Below are positions 51,352 through 60,688 of a stretch of 64,000 nucleotides of DNA, one piece after another. This DNA is from Thermoactinomyces daqus (GTDB lineage: Bacteria; Bacillota; Bacilli; Thermoactinomycetales; Thermoactinomycetaceae). The notes beneath the pieces were generated by a model. It did no database searches, was not told the origin of the DNA, and saw only the letters and a list, made by a program, of their open reading frames with translations. Numbering within the stretch: position 1 is the first letter of the stretch; every line of letters starts with the position of its first letter. The stretch is from contig NZ_JPST01000030.1 of the NCBI RefSeq assembly GCF_000763315.1, positions 1 to 64,000 of the forward strand, read 5' to 3'. Both the position numbers and the translations under genes were made by a program.

Positions 51352-52677
51352 ATGTTGTTAGTCGTCGTATTCGTAGCAATCGTTGCCCTTTTATTGATGA
51401 TCACATGGCTTAAGCTCAACCCGTTCATCAGCTTGATCATCACCGCGGTCGGTGTCGGTCTGGCTGCGGGTATGCCGTTAGATAAAGTGATTGATTCGAT
51501 CAAGACCGGATTGGGGAATACCCTCGGTTTTATCGCCATCGTTTTGGCCTTTGGCACGATGCTGGGAAAAATGATGGCGGAATCAGGTGGAGCCGAGCGG
51601 ATCGCCCAAACGCTGATTAAGCGCTTTGGACAAAAAAATATTCATTGGGCTATGATGTTTGTTGCTTTTATTGTAGGTATTCCTGTATTTTTTCAAGTTG
51701 GATTTGTCCTGTTAATTCCGCTTGTTTTTACCATTGCCGTTGAAACCGGAATGTCTCTCGTTCCCATCGGACTTTCGCTTGTTGCAGGACTTTCGATCGT
51801 CCATGGGATCGTCCCTCCCCATCCGGCTGCGATGGCAACGGTGGGAATCTTCAAGGCAGATACGGGTCTGACCATTTTGTACGCTTTGATCGTCGGTTTG
51901 CCGGCTGCGATGATCGCAGGGCCCCTTTATGGTAAATGGATTGGGAAGCGCATTCATAAAACGGTTCCGGAATCGATGGCCAAACAATTGGTGACGCGTG
52001 AGCAAAAAGAATTGCCCGGATTTGGCAATACGATTTTCACCATTATCCTTCCGGTTATCCTGATGCTCTTATCCACTTTTGCCGATCTTTGGATCTCTGC
52101 CGGCAGTCAGCTCCATCGAATTTTGAAATTTATCGGGGACCCGGTGGTCGCCCTCCTGCTCGCCACGCTTTATTCCTTTGTCAGCTTGGGTAAACTGCGA
52201 GGATTTAATCGCGATCTGATTTTGAAGTTTTCCAATGATTGTCTGGCCCCGACAGCAAGCATTCTCCTGGTGATCGGTGGAGGGGGAGCCTTTAACAAGG
52301 TCCTGCTCGATTCGGGCGTGGGTGATTCGATTGCCGATGTGGCCAAACACTCCCATCTGTCCCCGATCCTGCTCGCCTGGCTGGTTGCGGCTCTTATTCG
52401 AGTCTCTACGGGATCCGCGACCGTTGCCATGCTGACCTCGGCTGGAATTGTCGCACCAATCGCAGCGGCCATTCCGGGAACCAGTCCGGAGCTGCTGGTG
52501 TTGGCGACAGGGGCCGGATCATTGATTCTGTCTCATGTAAACGATTCCGGCTTCTGGATGATTAAAGAGTACTTTGGCATGTCGGTAAAAGAAACCTTAT
52601 TGACCTGGACGGTGATGGAAACGATCCTCTCCGTCGTCGGCCTGATTATAACTTTGTTGCTTTCCCTGGTTGTATAA
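51352..52677 (+). CDS. gntP: Gluconate:H+ symporter
   Basis: 441 residues from ATG 51352; a TTG at 51340 inside the gntK stop is less likely. It is a GntP-family permease with about 12-14 helices: FGTMLGKMMAESGGAERIAQT, IPVFFQVGFVLLIPL, VPPHPAAMATVGIFKADTG and NDSGFWMIKEYFGMSVKET are conserved. It imports gluconate (or a related aldonate) with protons. It forms an operon with gntK and ends in a strong terminator. Confidence 0.95.
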   Translation: MLLVVVFVAIVALLLMITWLKLNPFISLIITAVGVGLAAGMPLDKVIDSIKTGLGNTLGFIAIVLAFGTMLGKMMAESGGAERIAQTLIKRFGQKNIHWAMMFVAFIVGIPVFFQVGFVLLIPLVFTIAVETGMSLVPIGLSLVAGLSIVHGIVPPHPAAMATVGIFKADTGLTILYALIVGLPAAMIAGPLYGKWIGKRIHKTVPESMAKQLVTREQKELPGFGNTIFTIILPVILMLLSTFADLWISAGSQLHRILKFIGDPVVALLLATLYSFVSLGKLRGFNRDLILKFSNDCLAPTASILLVIGGGGAFNKVLLDSGVGDSIADVAKHSHLSPILLAWLVAALIRVSTGSATVAMLTSAGIVAPIAAAIPGTSPELLVLATGAGSLILSHVNDSGFWMIKEYFGMSVKETLLTWTVMETILSVVGLIITLLLSLVV

Positions 52678-52686
52678 ATTTTTGCT

Positions 52687-52720
52687 CCCCCATCTTCCTC
52701 GGTGAAGATGGGGATTTTTT
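52687..52720 (+). terminator. Terminator after gntP
   Basis: CCCCATCTTC (52688-52697) pairs with GAAGATGGGG (52704-52713), and six T residues follow. Confidence 0.92.
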
Positions 52721-52803
52721 CTTGGAAAAATATTTGTCTATCGAAATATCTCTCTATATAATAGTCGTAACCATACAGAAAAGAGGTTGAGGAGGGGGGG
52801 TTT

Positions 52804-53361
52804 GTGAAAAAAGAATGGTCTTGCGTCATCCGGGAGGGAAGGGCAGACGATGCCGGCCGGATTCTTTCCTACATCCGGAAAATGGCGGGTGAAAGTGATT
52901 TTATTACATTTTCCCCGGACGAGTTTTGCATGAGCATGGAGGAAGAGCGTGCGTTTATCGAGGAATGTGCCAACAGCAGGAATCATTTGTTTTTGATTGC
53001 GGAAGTTGAGGGAGAAATTGCAGGCAACCTCGTATTCCGCGGAGGAAAATATTCACGTACTGCACACGCGGGTGAATTTGGGATCAGTGTCTTGAAAAAG
53101 TATTGGGGATGTTCGATTGGCAGGCGTTTGCTCCAGTATTTGATCGATTGGGCGAAGAAATCACATGTAGTCCGGAAAATCAATCTGAGGGTACGGGTCG
53201 ACAATGAGCGGGCCATCCGCCTGTATGAACGAATGGGATTTGCCATAGAGGGACGATTGAAACGGGATTTTTACATAGGGGGAAAATGGTTCGATTCTTA
53301 TCTCATGGGAATGAGCATCGACCCGGATGATGGTTGTGCAGAATTAAAGGAGCTGAAGTAA
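52804..53361 (+). CDS. GNAT family N-acetyltransferase
   Basis: 185 residues, GTG start. Acetyl-CoA site pattern GISVLKKYWGCSIGRRLLQYL followed by INLRVRVDNERAIRLYERMGF, typical of RimJ/RimL or PhnO-like GNAT enzymes acting on protein N termini or small amines. The substrate is unknown. It overlaps the Shine-Dalgarno region of the following (broken) monooxygenase gene. Confidence 0.88.
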   Translation: MKKEWSCVIREGRADDAGRILSYIRKMAGESDFITFSPDEFCMSMEEERAFIEECANSRNHLFLIAEVEGEIAGNLVFRGGKYSRTAHAGEFGISVLKKYWGCSIGRRLLQYLIDWAKKSHVVRKINLRVRVDNERAIRLYERMGFAIEGRLKRDFYIGGKWFDSYLMGMSIDPDDGCAELKELK

Positions 53362-53691
53362 ATGGATTCAATTGCCAAAACTCCTGAGCCTCCATACTAT
53401 GCCGTGATTTTTGTTTCGGAGCGAACCGGAGAGGAGCGCAGGTATCAGGCCATGGCTGCCAAGATGGCAGAGCTGGCTCAGGAAATGCCGTGATTTTTGG
53501 GGATCGAGAGTGCACGTGATGCCGAGGGTTTCGGAATAACGGTCTCTTATTGGGAATCGGAAGAAGCGATCCGCAGATGGAGGGAACATTCTTACCACCG
53601 AATCGCCCAGGAACGGGGGCGGATGGAATGGTATCTTCGCTATAAGACACGGGTTTGCAAAGTGGAAAGAGAAATGGATTGTCAACGGTAG
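53362..53691 (+). pseudogene. Antibiotic biosynthesis monooxygenase-like protein with in-frame TGA
   Basis: A 109-codon gene starting at ATG 53362 (AAAGGAGCTGAAGTAA upstream). It encodes a ferredoxin-like ABM-domain protein: EPPYYAVIFVSERTGEERRY, then GIESARDAEGFGITVSYWES, then TRVCKVERE. Codon 44 (53491-53493) is TGA where the sequence context MP-x-FLGIES calls for Gly (GGA to TGA is one change). The downstream frame is intact for 65 codons to TAG at 53691. This is either a nonsense mutation, a base-call error or, less likely, readthrough. Confidence 0.8.
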
Positions 53692-53748
53692 AAATAATCA
53701 GGAAAAGTAAAATCTGGACTCTGAATAAAGGAGAGGAGATGGACAGGA

Positions 53749-54939
53749 GTGGAATCGGTTGGGCAAGGAAAGCGCATCAGCGCCCTCACCTTGCAAAAAG
53801 CGAAGGTATGGACGTTCAGTTTTACCCATATGATCAATGATCTGGTTACGACCGGAATCGTGCCGGCCCTGTTGCCGATGTATCGTGACGCTTTCTCCCT
53901 GAGTTATACGCAGACTGGATTTATTGTGCTGTTTTCGTATATTACCTCTTCCGTGATGCAGCCTCTGTTCGGAGCGTGGACGGATCGAAAGCCGAAGGTG
54001 TGGATGTTGCCGTTCGGTGTCTTTTTATCCGTTCTCGGTCTTGCCTTGACCGGCATTGCTCCTTCCTACGGATGGGTATTATTTTTGATTGCCTTGTCGG
54101 GTTTGGGTTCAGGAGCTTTTCACCCCGAGGCTTCCCGGGGAACGCATTATGCATCGGGGAATGCAAAAGGATTGGCGCAAGCGATTTTTCAAGTCGGCGG
54201 CAATGCCGGGCAAGCGCTGGGCCCGCTCATGATTCCTCTGTTTTTGATTTCAACCGGGCGCAGCGGCCTGCTTTGGTTTGTGCTCATCGGTCTGATCGCG
54301 TTTTTGTTGGCAGCCCGCCAAGTTCCGTGGTATCGGGAGCGCCTGGAAGATCATGGGCGAAAGCAACAGCAGATGACCGGAAAAAACCATTGGTGGGGCG
54401 TATTTTTGCTCGTTTGTGTGATTATTCTGCGGTCTTGGTGCCAAATCGGTGTATCCGCCTTTTTGCCTTTTTTCTTTTTGCATCAAATGAACATGTCTTA
54501 CGGCCATGCTGAATTATTAAATTTTCTGTTCCTCGGTGCCGGTGCTCTGGGGACGTTTATCGGCGGAGCGATCTCGGACAAAATCGGGATGAAACAGTTA
54601 TTGGTCGGTTCCATGCTCTTTTCCATTCCTTTCGCTCTGCTGCTCCCTTATGCAAAAGGGGGCTATGCGTGGCTGATCCTGTTATTGTTCGGTTTTTTTG
54701 TTTTGTCCTCATTTGCCGTCACCGTCGTCTACATGCAGAGATTGCTGCCCCGCAACATCGCGATGGCTTCCGGATTGGCGATCGGGTTTGGTGTCGGTGC
54801 GGGCGGAATTGGTGCGACCCTGATGGGGTATTTAACCGACCTGTACGGGATCATGAGCATCATGTCGGTGATCTCGGTTTTGCCCATTGTTGCATCAGTG
54901 CTGGCCTTTCTGTTGCCAAGTGATCGAAAAGCTGTATGA
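53749..54939 (+). CDS. MFS transporter, fosmidomycin-resistance (Fsr) type
   Basis: 396 residues with about 12 membrane helices. It begins with a polar N terminus, then FTHMINDLVTTGIVPALLPMYRDAF, typical of Fsr proteins, and has FGAWTDRKPKVWMLP (MFS loop 2-3 motif) and GSGAFHPEASRGTHYASG, also characteristic. Predicted proton-driven exporter of small molecules. It starts with GTG and follows the broken monooxygenase by about 57 bases. The terminator is shared with convergent hemQ. Confidence 0.92.
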   Translation: MESVGQGKRISALTLQKAKVWTFSFTHMINDLVTTGIVPALLPMYRDAFSLSYTQTGFIVLFSYITSSVMQPLFGAWTDRKPKVWMLPFGVFLSVLGLALTGIAPSYGWVLFLIALSGLGSGAFHPEASRGTHYASGNAKGLAQAIFQVGGNAGQALGPLMIPLFLISTGRSGLLWFVLIGLIAFLLAARQVPWYRERLEDHGRKQQQMTGKNHWWGVFLLVCVIILRSWCQIGVSAFLPFFFLHQMNMSYGHAELLNFLFLGAGALGTFIGGAISDKIGMKQLLVGSMLFSIPFALLLPYAKGGYAWLILLLFGFFVLSSFAVTVVYMQRLLPRNIAMASGLAIGFGVGAGGIGATLMGYLTDLYGIMSIMSVISVLPIVASVLAFLLPSDRKAV

Positions 54940-54947
54940 TGAACATG

Positions 54948-54990
54948 AAAAAGAGCAGGTTCCGAATGCGGAAGGCCTGCTCTTTTTTTA
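54948..54990 (+). terminator. Bidirectional terminator between the MFS gene and hemQ
   Basis: AAAGAGCAGG (54950-54959) pairs with CCTGCTCTTT (54976-54985), with an inner TTCCG/CGGAA hairpin, flanked by T runs on both strands. Confidence 0.88.
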
Positions 54991-55031
54991 CTTCGTTGTT
55001 CAAACGTCTCTCTCCATTTTCCTACGGAGGT

Positions 55032-55796
55032 TTATCGAATATCGGGGGTTTTGTCGTTCAGCATGGAGGAGAGCATTTCATTTGTCAACCTGCATCCGAC
55101 ATAAAAAGAGCCAAATTCTCCAAAACGGGCACTTACTTCATCAAACCTCATTTCCGTAATCAATTTCTTAAAGTACAATGGATCGTCGGAAAACAGGGAA
55201 ACCCCCCATTCCCAGTCATCCAGGCCGATTGATCCCGTAATGATTTGCCGAACTTTTCCTGAGTAAGAACGTCCAATAACCCCATGGCTTTTCATCATTT
55301 TCTTCCGTTCATCAACGGAGATCCTGTACCAATTGTCTTCTCCAAGCCTTCTCTTGTTCATGGGATAGAAACAGGTATATTGGGTTTTTGGCAAGATTGG
55401 CTGGAGACGTTCCCGGAAAGCGGGGTCACTTAGGGGGTCCGTATCTGGATCGATCGTGTAAGAGCTGAGTTCCACGACAGAAAGATAGGAATACGGATTG
55501 GAAGTGATACCGGCAAAGCCCAGTTTATTAAACTTCGTTTTGATATCATTTAATTCGTCGATATTCGGGCGAAGGTGGAGAAACAACAGATCCGCTTTAT
55601 GACCAAGAATGGCGTATTGCCCAAAACTGCCCTCATTATTGTTTTCCACCGATGAAAACTCCGCGATCGCATCAAGCAACTCCAGAATGATTTCCTGCCT
55701 CCCGGAAGGGGAGATTGATTTCCATTTGTTCCAGTCTATTTTGCGAAAATCGTGATAGGCAAACCATCCTTCGTAAGTTTTTACAGCTTGGCTCAT
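55032..55796 (-). CDS. hemQ: Coproheme decarboxylase HemQ
   Basis: About 254 residues (266 if started at 55832). Chlorite-dismutase family. In Gram-positive bacteria it makes heme b from coproheme. Conserved regions are YEGWFAYHDFRKIDWNKWK, CFYPMNKRRLGEDNWY (catalytic Tyr region), MKSHGVIGRSYSGKV (proximal His) and GSIGLDDWEWGVSLFSDD. The ATG at 55796 has GAGGAAGTG upstream. It ends the qox-ctaB-ctaA-hemQ operon, linking heme supply to oxidase assembly. Confidence 0.93.
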   Translation of the reverse strand: MSQAVKTYEGWFAYHDFRKIDWNKWKSISPSGRQEIILELLDAIAEFSSVENNNEGSFGQYAILGHKADLLFLHLRPNIDELNDIKTKFNKLGFAGITSNPYSYLSVVELSSYTIDPDTDPLSDPAFRERLQPILPKTQYTCFYPMNKRRLGEDNWYRISVDERKKMMKSHGVIGRSYSGKVRQIITGSIGLDDWEWGVSLFSDDPLYFKKLITEMRFDEVSARFGEFGSFYVGCRLTNEMLSSMLNDKTPDIR

Positions 55797-55839
55797 TTTT
55801 TTCACTTCCTCTTCAACGATTGATTTTCCCATAACCCCT

Positions 55840-56790
55840 TTAAAGGTTATATTCCTTCATCCTCTCTTTTTCTTGAAAGAAGGATGTTTTTAATCCCAGC
55901 AAACCTAAAGAACCCACCATTAAGGTTGCGATCGATACATGGAGAAGAAAGGCAACCAGGTTTAACTTCGTCATAATGAGCAGCGCACCGCTCAACATCT
56001 GAAAAATCACGAGAATGAGGGTTTGAAGGCTTACTGCCCGTAAATCCTTTCTTTGCCCGCGCAACCGGGAGGTGAAGAGATACAGCTTCAGAATCAAAAC
56101 AAACAACACCAAAGCCATGAACCTGTGTGTCAAATCAATCAATAAAGCAGACCCGGCCTGAGTGTAAGCTTCGGTTGGAAAGGGCCATCCCTGGAAATAG
56201 CCTCCTGCCCCGGTGAACGTAACATAGGATCCAAAATAAACAACCAAAAAACTGTAAATGAGTGTTCCCCATGTCCATCTTTTCATCTGTTTGACAGGGG
56301 CGGCATCTTGGAGGTCAAATCGCCGGTATTTGCCGGTTTCGATTTGCCGGAGTGTGGCTGTCCACAAATACAGCGAGGTAAACGCGATGAGTGACATTCC
56401 CATATGGAGAGCCAGCACCGAAGGGGGATTGTCAGTCAAGACACTGATTGCCCCCAGAAACCCTTCCCCGGCAAAGGCCAAAAAGCTGATGCCCATCAAA
56501 ATCCGGATATCTTTTCTTCCCCGATATCTCCGGTATGTGGCTGCGATCAGGAAGAGCAGCAAAAGAAGATCAGCGAGTACAACCAATCGATGGATAAACT
56601 CGATCGCGATATGAGTGTTCCACACTTCCGGAATGATCTTCCCGTTGCAAAGAGGCCAATCCCTCCCGCAGCCAAATGCGGAACCGGTTTGGGTATCAAT
56701 AAAACCCAGGAGATTGACCAAAAACAACCCCAAGAGTGTGGCAAAAGCGAGCGGATAAATGTTTGTTCTCCTTATGTCGGGCTTTGCCAT
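55840..56790 (-). CDS. ctaA: Heme A synthase
   Basis: 316 residues, eight membrane helices. Converts heme O to heme A. It has a cysteine pair in the first extracytoplasmic loop (GSAFGCGRDWPLCNGK) and conserved His residues in NTHIAIEFIHRLVVL, LALHMGMSLIAFTSL, DLTHRFMALVLF and LLHVSIATLMVG, the heme-binding positions. Second last gene of the oxidase operon, downstream of ctaB. Confidence 0.95.
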   Translation of the reverse strand: MAKPDIRRTNIYPLAFATLLGLFLVNLLGFIDTQTGSAFGCGRDWPLCNGKIIPEVWNTHIAIEFIHRLVVLADLLLLLFLIAATYRRYRGRKDIRILMGISFLAFAGEGFLGAISVLTDNPPSVLALHMGMSLIAFTSLYLWTATLRQIETGKYRRFDLQDAAPVKQMKRWTWGTLIYSFLVVYFGSYVTFTGAGGYFQGWPFPTEAYTQAGSALLIDLTHRFMALVLFVLILKLYLFTSRLRGQRKDLRAVSLQTLILVIFQMLSGALLIMTKLNLVAFLLHVSIATLMVGSLGLLGLKTSFFQEKERMKEYNL

Positions 56791-56828
56791 ATCTTAACAC
56801 CTCTCCTTCTTTGAGGAGAAAACCAATA

Positions 56829-57752
56829 CTAAATAAGAGAATCAACGGCCATAGAGGCAAATAAAACAGTCAAGTACATAAGGGAAGCATAAAATGCTCG
56901 TCCTGCCCACTCCGTGCGATCGTCGTTTTCACGCCACATGCGTAACTGATAGTACAAAAAGTACAAGCCGGAAAGAATGGCGATTGTCAGATAGATCCCG
57001 CCTGTATAACCGGTGAAATACAGTCCGCAGGAAGCGAGCAACAGAATGAAAGTGTAAACCAGGCATTGTTTTTTCGTCGTTCTAAAGCCCCGGACCGCCG
57101 GCATCATCGGTATGCCTGCACGCACATATTCATCATTTTTCACGATCGCCAGCGGCCAGAAATGGGGAGGGGTCCACAAGAAAATAATCGCAAACATGAT
57201 CACGGCGGGCCAACCGATATCTCCGGTCACTGCCGCCCAGCCGATCACTGGAGGAATCGCACCTGCTCCGCCCCCGATTACAATATTTTGCGGTGTTTTT
57301 CTTTTCAACAACATGGTGTAAAGCACGGTGTAATACAAAAAACCGGTCAGTGACAGAATGGCGGTAAGAGCGTTCACAAACACCAGAAACCAAATCAAGG
57401 ACAACAATCCCAAACCCAGCCCGAGAAATAAAGCTGTTTGCGGACGAAGCTGCCCGGCGGGAAGCGGCCTGTTCATCGTTCGTTCCATGATTTTGTCGAT
57501 ATCCTGGTCATACCACATGTTGATCGCAGCAGACCCGCCGGTGGAAAATGCCAAGCCTGTTGCCAGCGCAAACATGGTCCACATATCAGGCCAGCCTTGC
57601 TTGGCGACGATAGCCGCGCAGATTGCCGAAAAGATCATAAGGACGGCTATTCGTGGCTTGGTAAGCGACAAACAGGCTTTGAGTTTTTCCAAATCGGCCG
57701 ACAAAAAGGTTCGTTTGGTTGATTGAACAGAATTTAACAATGGGTCAGGCAT
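56829..57752 (-). CDS. ctaB: Heme O synthase (protoheme IX farnesyltransferase)
   Basis: 307 residues, UbiA-type prenyltransferase with about nine helices. Prenyl-diphosphate binding Asp motif NMWYDQDIDKIMERTMNRPLP, and a second acidic/aromatic region LWTPPHFWPLAIVKNDEYVRAG. Attaches the farnesyl group to heme B, the first step to heme A. The ATG has GGGGAGAGGG upstream. It lies between qoxD and ctaA. Confidence 0.96.
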   Translation of the reverse strand: MPDPLLNSVQSTKRTFLSADLEKLKACLSLTKPRIAVLMIFSAICAAIVAKQGWPDMWTMFALATGLAFSTGGSAAINMWYDQDIDKIMERTMNRPLPAGQLRPQTALFLGLGLGLLSLIWFLVFVNALTAILSLTGFLYYTVLYTMLLKRKTPQNIVIGGGAGAIPPVIGWAAVTGDIGWPAVIMFAIIFLWTPPHFWPLAIVKNDEYVRAGIPMMPAVRGFRTTKKQCLVYTFILLLASCGLYFTGYTGGIYLTIAILSGLYFLYYQLRMWRENDDRTEWAGRAFYASLMYLTVLFASMAVDSLI

Positions 57753-57778
57753 TTTTTCCCTCTCCCCTCAAACTTTCA

Positions 57779-58093
57779 TCATTGAACTTGAGAGCCAAAT
57801 GTCATCACCCAGATCGATCCGGCAACGACGGCAAACGTAAACAAAAACCCCAGCGCAATCGCAATCGAATGATAAGCCGGCCCGTTTTTTTCCGTGATAT
57901 GCATGAAGAAGATTAATTGAATTAGGATTTGAAGGATGGCAAATCCCAATAAGATGGTGATGAGGCTCCCTTGTGAAAAGGGAGCTTTCACCGTAAACAG
58001 CAGTGCCAAAACCGTCAATACAATCGATCCGACATAACCGGTCACATGCGACCAAGGAAAAGTCCTTTTTGCTGGTTGCCCTATATTTTTCAT
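57779..58093 (-). CDS. qoxD: Cytochrome aa3 quinol oxidase subunit IV
   Basis: 104 residues from ATG 58093, which overlaps the qoxC stop (ATGA) and has GGGGGTGATGAA upstream. Three membrane helices, with HVTGYVGSIVLTVLALLFTV and ILQILIQLIFFMHI, typical of the small subunit IV of heme-copper oxidases. It stabilises the complex. Confidence 0.9.
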   Translation of the reverse strand: MKNIGQPAKRTFPWSHVTGYVGSIVLTVLALLFTVKAPFSQGSLITILLGFAILQILIQLIFFMHITEKNGPAYHSIAIALGFLFTFAVVAGSIWVMTFGSQVQ

Positions 58094-58713
58094 TTCATCA
58101 CCCCCATGAGATAAACGACCGTATAGATCATCACCCATACTACATCCAGAAAGTGCCAATATAATCCGGCGTTGAACAATTTTCGGGCTGTTGTGGGATG
58201 AATTCGGTCACGCAGCAACTGAATGCCTACGGAGATCATCCAAACAATCCCCAAAGAGACGTGAAGACCGTGTGTTCCCACCAGTGTGAAGAAACCGGAC
58301 AGGAACGCGCTGCGTTGCATGGTGGCTCCTTCCGATGAGTAGGAAAGAAATTCACTCGCTTCGATCCCGACAAATATGAGACCGAGCAAAACGGTAACCG
58401 CAAGCCATCCGAGCAGTCTCCGCAGATTGTTGTAACGCATTTCACGAACGGCCAGCCCGCAGGTAAAACTGCTGGTTAACAGAATGAAGGTTTCAAGCGT
58501 AAACATGGGAATGTCAAACAGCTGTGCCGTTGTGGGCCCTCCATCCGTATGCGTGCGCAGAACGAGATAGGTGGCAAACAGGCAAGCGAACAGCACAAGG
58601 TCTGTAGAAAGGAAAATCCAAAAACCGAGAATGTTTTTTTCTTCTTCTTCCGTGCCGTGCAGGTGTTTGGATGACTTTGGATCTGGGATCGGGCGTCCGG
58701 TTGTTTCAACCAT
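58090..58713 (-). CDS. qoxC: Cytochrome aa3 quinol oxidase subunit III
   Basis: 207 residues with five membrane helices, the CyoC/QoxC form. Motifs are GFWIFLSTDLVLFACLFATY, TSSFTCGLAVREMR, FFTLVGTHGLHVSLGIVWM and GLYWHFLDVVWVMIYTVVYL. The ATG follows AAGGGGGTTGTAAC, one base after the qoxB stop region. Part of the aa3 oxidase operon. Confidence 0.94.
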   Translation of the reverse strand: MVETTGRPIPDPKSSKHLHGTEEEEKNILGFWIFLSTDLVLFACLFATYLVLRTHTDGGPTTAQLFDIPMFTLETFILLTSSFTCGLAVREMRYNNLRRLLGWLAVTVLLGLIFVGIEASEFLSYSSEGATMQRSAFLSGFFTLVGTHGLHVSLGIVWMISVGIQLLRDRIHPTTARKLFNAGLYWHFLDVVWVMIYTVVYLMGVMK

Positions 58714-58714
58714 G

Positions 58715-60667
58715 TTACAACCCCCTTACTGCCGCTTCATTTTTCTTGATTTCTTCTACCGAAATATAATAGCCCGTGTCTTTTTCAAGCGATCGCCAGA
58801 GCATGCAAATCACTACACCGATCAGCCCGATCGTGGCTATGGTGAATTGGTTAAAGACCAAACCGAATCCGCAGATGAAAAACGCCAATCCCATGAAGAA
58901 AGGCAGGGATGAAGGGCTTGGCATGTGAATCGGCTTCAATGGTTCTTTCTGTGGCTGAATGCCTTCTTTTTGCTGCTGTTTCATTTTCCACCAGGCATCC
59001 ATGTCATCGACCACAGGAATTTGGGCGAAATTGTAATGAGGGACGGGAGACGGAAGAGACCATTCCAACGTACGACCGTCCCATGGATCTCCGGTCGTGT
59101 CGCGTTCTCCATGGCGAATGCTGTAAAGGATTTGTGCCACGATAAAGAGGAATCCGATCCCCATCATAAACGCGCCGATGGTGGAGACGAAATTGAGCGT
59201 TCCCCAGCCTGATTCAGCCGGATAAGTGTACACACGCCGGGTCATGCCCATGAATCCCAACGCGTATTGCGGCATAAAGCAGACATAAAATCCAAGGTTA
59301 AAGAACCAAAACGCCCATTTGCCGAGAGTTTCATTCAGTTTAAATCCTAAAATCTTGGGCCACCAGAAATACATTCCTGCAAGCAGCCCGTACACAACCC
59401 CACCGATCAAGACCTGATGGAAGTGAGCGATGAGGAAGTAACTGTTGTGAAACTGGTAATCTGCTGGAGCCACTGCGAGCATGATCCCGGTTGCTCCGCC
59501 GACGGCAAAGCAAGGGATAAATGCAAGCGTCCAAAGCATCGGCAAGGTGATTCGGATCCGGCCCCTGAACATCGTAAACAGCCAGTTGAATACCTTCACG
59601 CCTGTGGGAATCCCAACGGCCATTGATGCCACGGCAAAGAAGCTGTTTACTCCCGGACCGGCACCCATCGTGAAGAAATGGTGCACCCAGACGAAATAGC
59701 TGATAATACTAATCATCATGAGTGAAACCACCATGGACTTGTAACCGAAAATATATTTCCGACAGAAGGTGCTGACCACTTCAGAGAAAATACCGTATGC
59801 CGGCAGGATGACAATGTAAACCTCAGGATGTCCCCAAACCCAGAAGAGATTGATGTACATCATCGGGTTCCCGCCATGCAGCATCGTAAAGAAGTGGGTT
59901 CCAAAAATCCGGTCCATCCCCAAAAGGGCAAGCGCAACGGTCAAAGCAGGGAAAGCAAAGATAATCACAATACAGGATGCAAGAACAGACCAGGTAAAGA
60001 GCGGCATCCGCATCAGGGTCATGCCGGGAGCGCGCATTTTCAGGATTGTGACGATAAAGTTGATTCCCGTCGCAATGCTTCCGATCCCGGATATTTGAAT
60101 GCCCAGAACATAATAGTTGACACCCGGTCCCGGGCTATACGGCAGTTCAGACAGCGGCGGATAGCCCACCCAACCGGCATCGGGGGAACCCCCCAGCACG
60201 AAGGACAGGTTAAACAGCATTGCACCGAAGAAAAACAGCCAAAAACTTACGGCGTTTAAGAAGGGAAAAGCAACATCGCGTGCGCCGATTTGAAGAGGAA
60301 CCACCAGGTTAAACATGGCAAAGATAAAGGGCATGGCCATGAACAGAATCATGATGGTTCCGTGAGTGGTAAAGATTTCATCGTAGTGTTGTGCGTTTAA
60401 AAAATGCAGATTCGGGAAAGCCAGTTGCGTTCTCATCAACAGGGCGTCGACGCCGCCGCGAAAGAACATCAACAGCGCGCAAACCAGATACATGATCCCG
60501 ATCTTTTTATGATCGACGGTTGTGATCCATTCGCGCCACAACCATCCCCATTTTTTGAAATACGTCAAAGCGAACACGATCCCGACCAATGTCAAGATGA
60601 TCGCAACTGCTGAGATCTGTATCATGAGATTCGCGTTCTGCAAGTACGAAATCAGACTCTTTAACAT
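58715..60667 (-). CDS. qoxB: Cytochrome aa3 quinol oxidase subunit I
   Basis: 650 residues, about 15 helices, the catalytic heme-copper subunit. Heme a ligand region FTTHGTIMILFMAMPF, CuB His and cross-linked Tyr in WVWGHPEVYIVILPAYG, the His pair in VWVHHFFTMG, and the heme a3/a ligand region NSYFLIAHFHQVLIGG. It reduces oxygen to water and pumps protons. The length and N-terminal extension match QoxB/CyoB rather than CtaD. Confidence 0.96.
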   Translation of the reverse strand: MLKSLISYLQNANLMIQISAVAIILTLVGIVFALTYFKKWGWLWREWITTVDHKKIGIMYLVCALLMFFRGGVDALLMRTQLAFPNLHFLNAQHYDEIFTTHGTIMILFMAMPFIFAMFNLVVPLQIGARDVAFPFLNAVSFWLFFFGAMLFNLSFVLGGSPDAGWVGYPPLSELPYSPGPGVNYYVLGIQISGIGSIATGINFIVTILKMRAPGMTLMRMPLFTWSVLASCIVIIFAFPALTVALALLGMDRIFGTHFFTMLHGGNPMMYINLFWVWGHPEVYIVILPAYGIFSEVVSTFCRKYIFGYKSMVVSLMMISIISYFVWVHHFFTMGAGPGVNSFFAVASMAVGIPTGVKVFNWLFTMFRGRIRITLPMLWTLAFIPCFAVGGATGIMLAVAPADYQFHNSYFLIAHFHQVLIGGVVYGLLAGMYFWWPKILGFKLNETLGKWAFWFFNLGFYVCFMPQYALGFMGMTRRVYTYPAESGWGTLNFVSTIGAFMMGIGFLFIVAQILYSIRHGERDTTGDPWDGRTLEWSLPSPVPHYNFAQIPVVDDMDAWWKMKQQQKEGIQPQKEPLKPIHMPSPSSLPFFMGLAFFICGFGLVFNQFTIATIGLIGVVICMLWRSLEKDTGYYISVEEIKKNEAAVRGL

Positions 60668-60688
60668 CCGCCATTCCCACCTTTCTTG

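Noticed and set aside
53491-53493. Selenocysteine codon
   Set aside because: The TGA replaces a conserved glycine context, no SECIS-like hairpin was recognised just downstream, and no selenium genes are present in the window.
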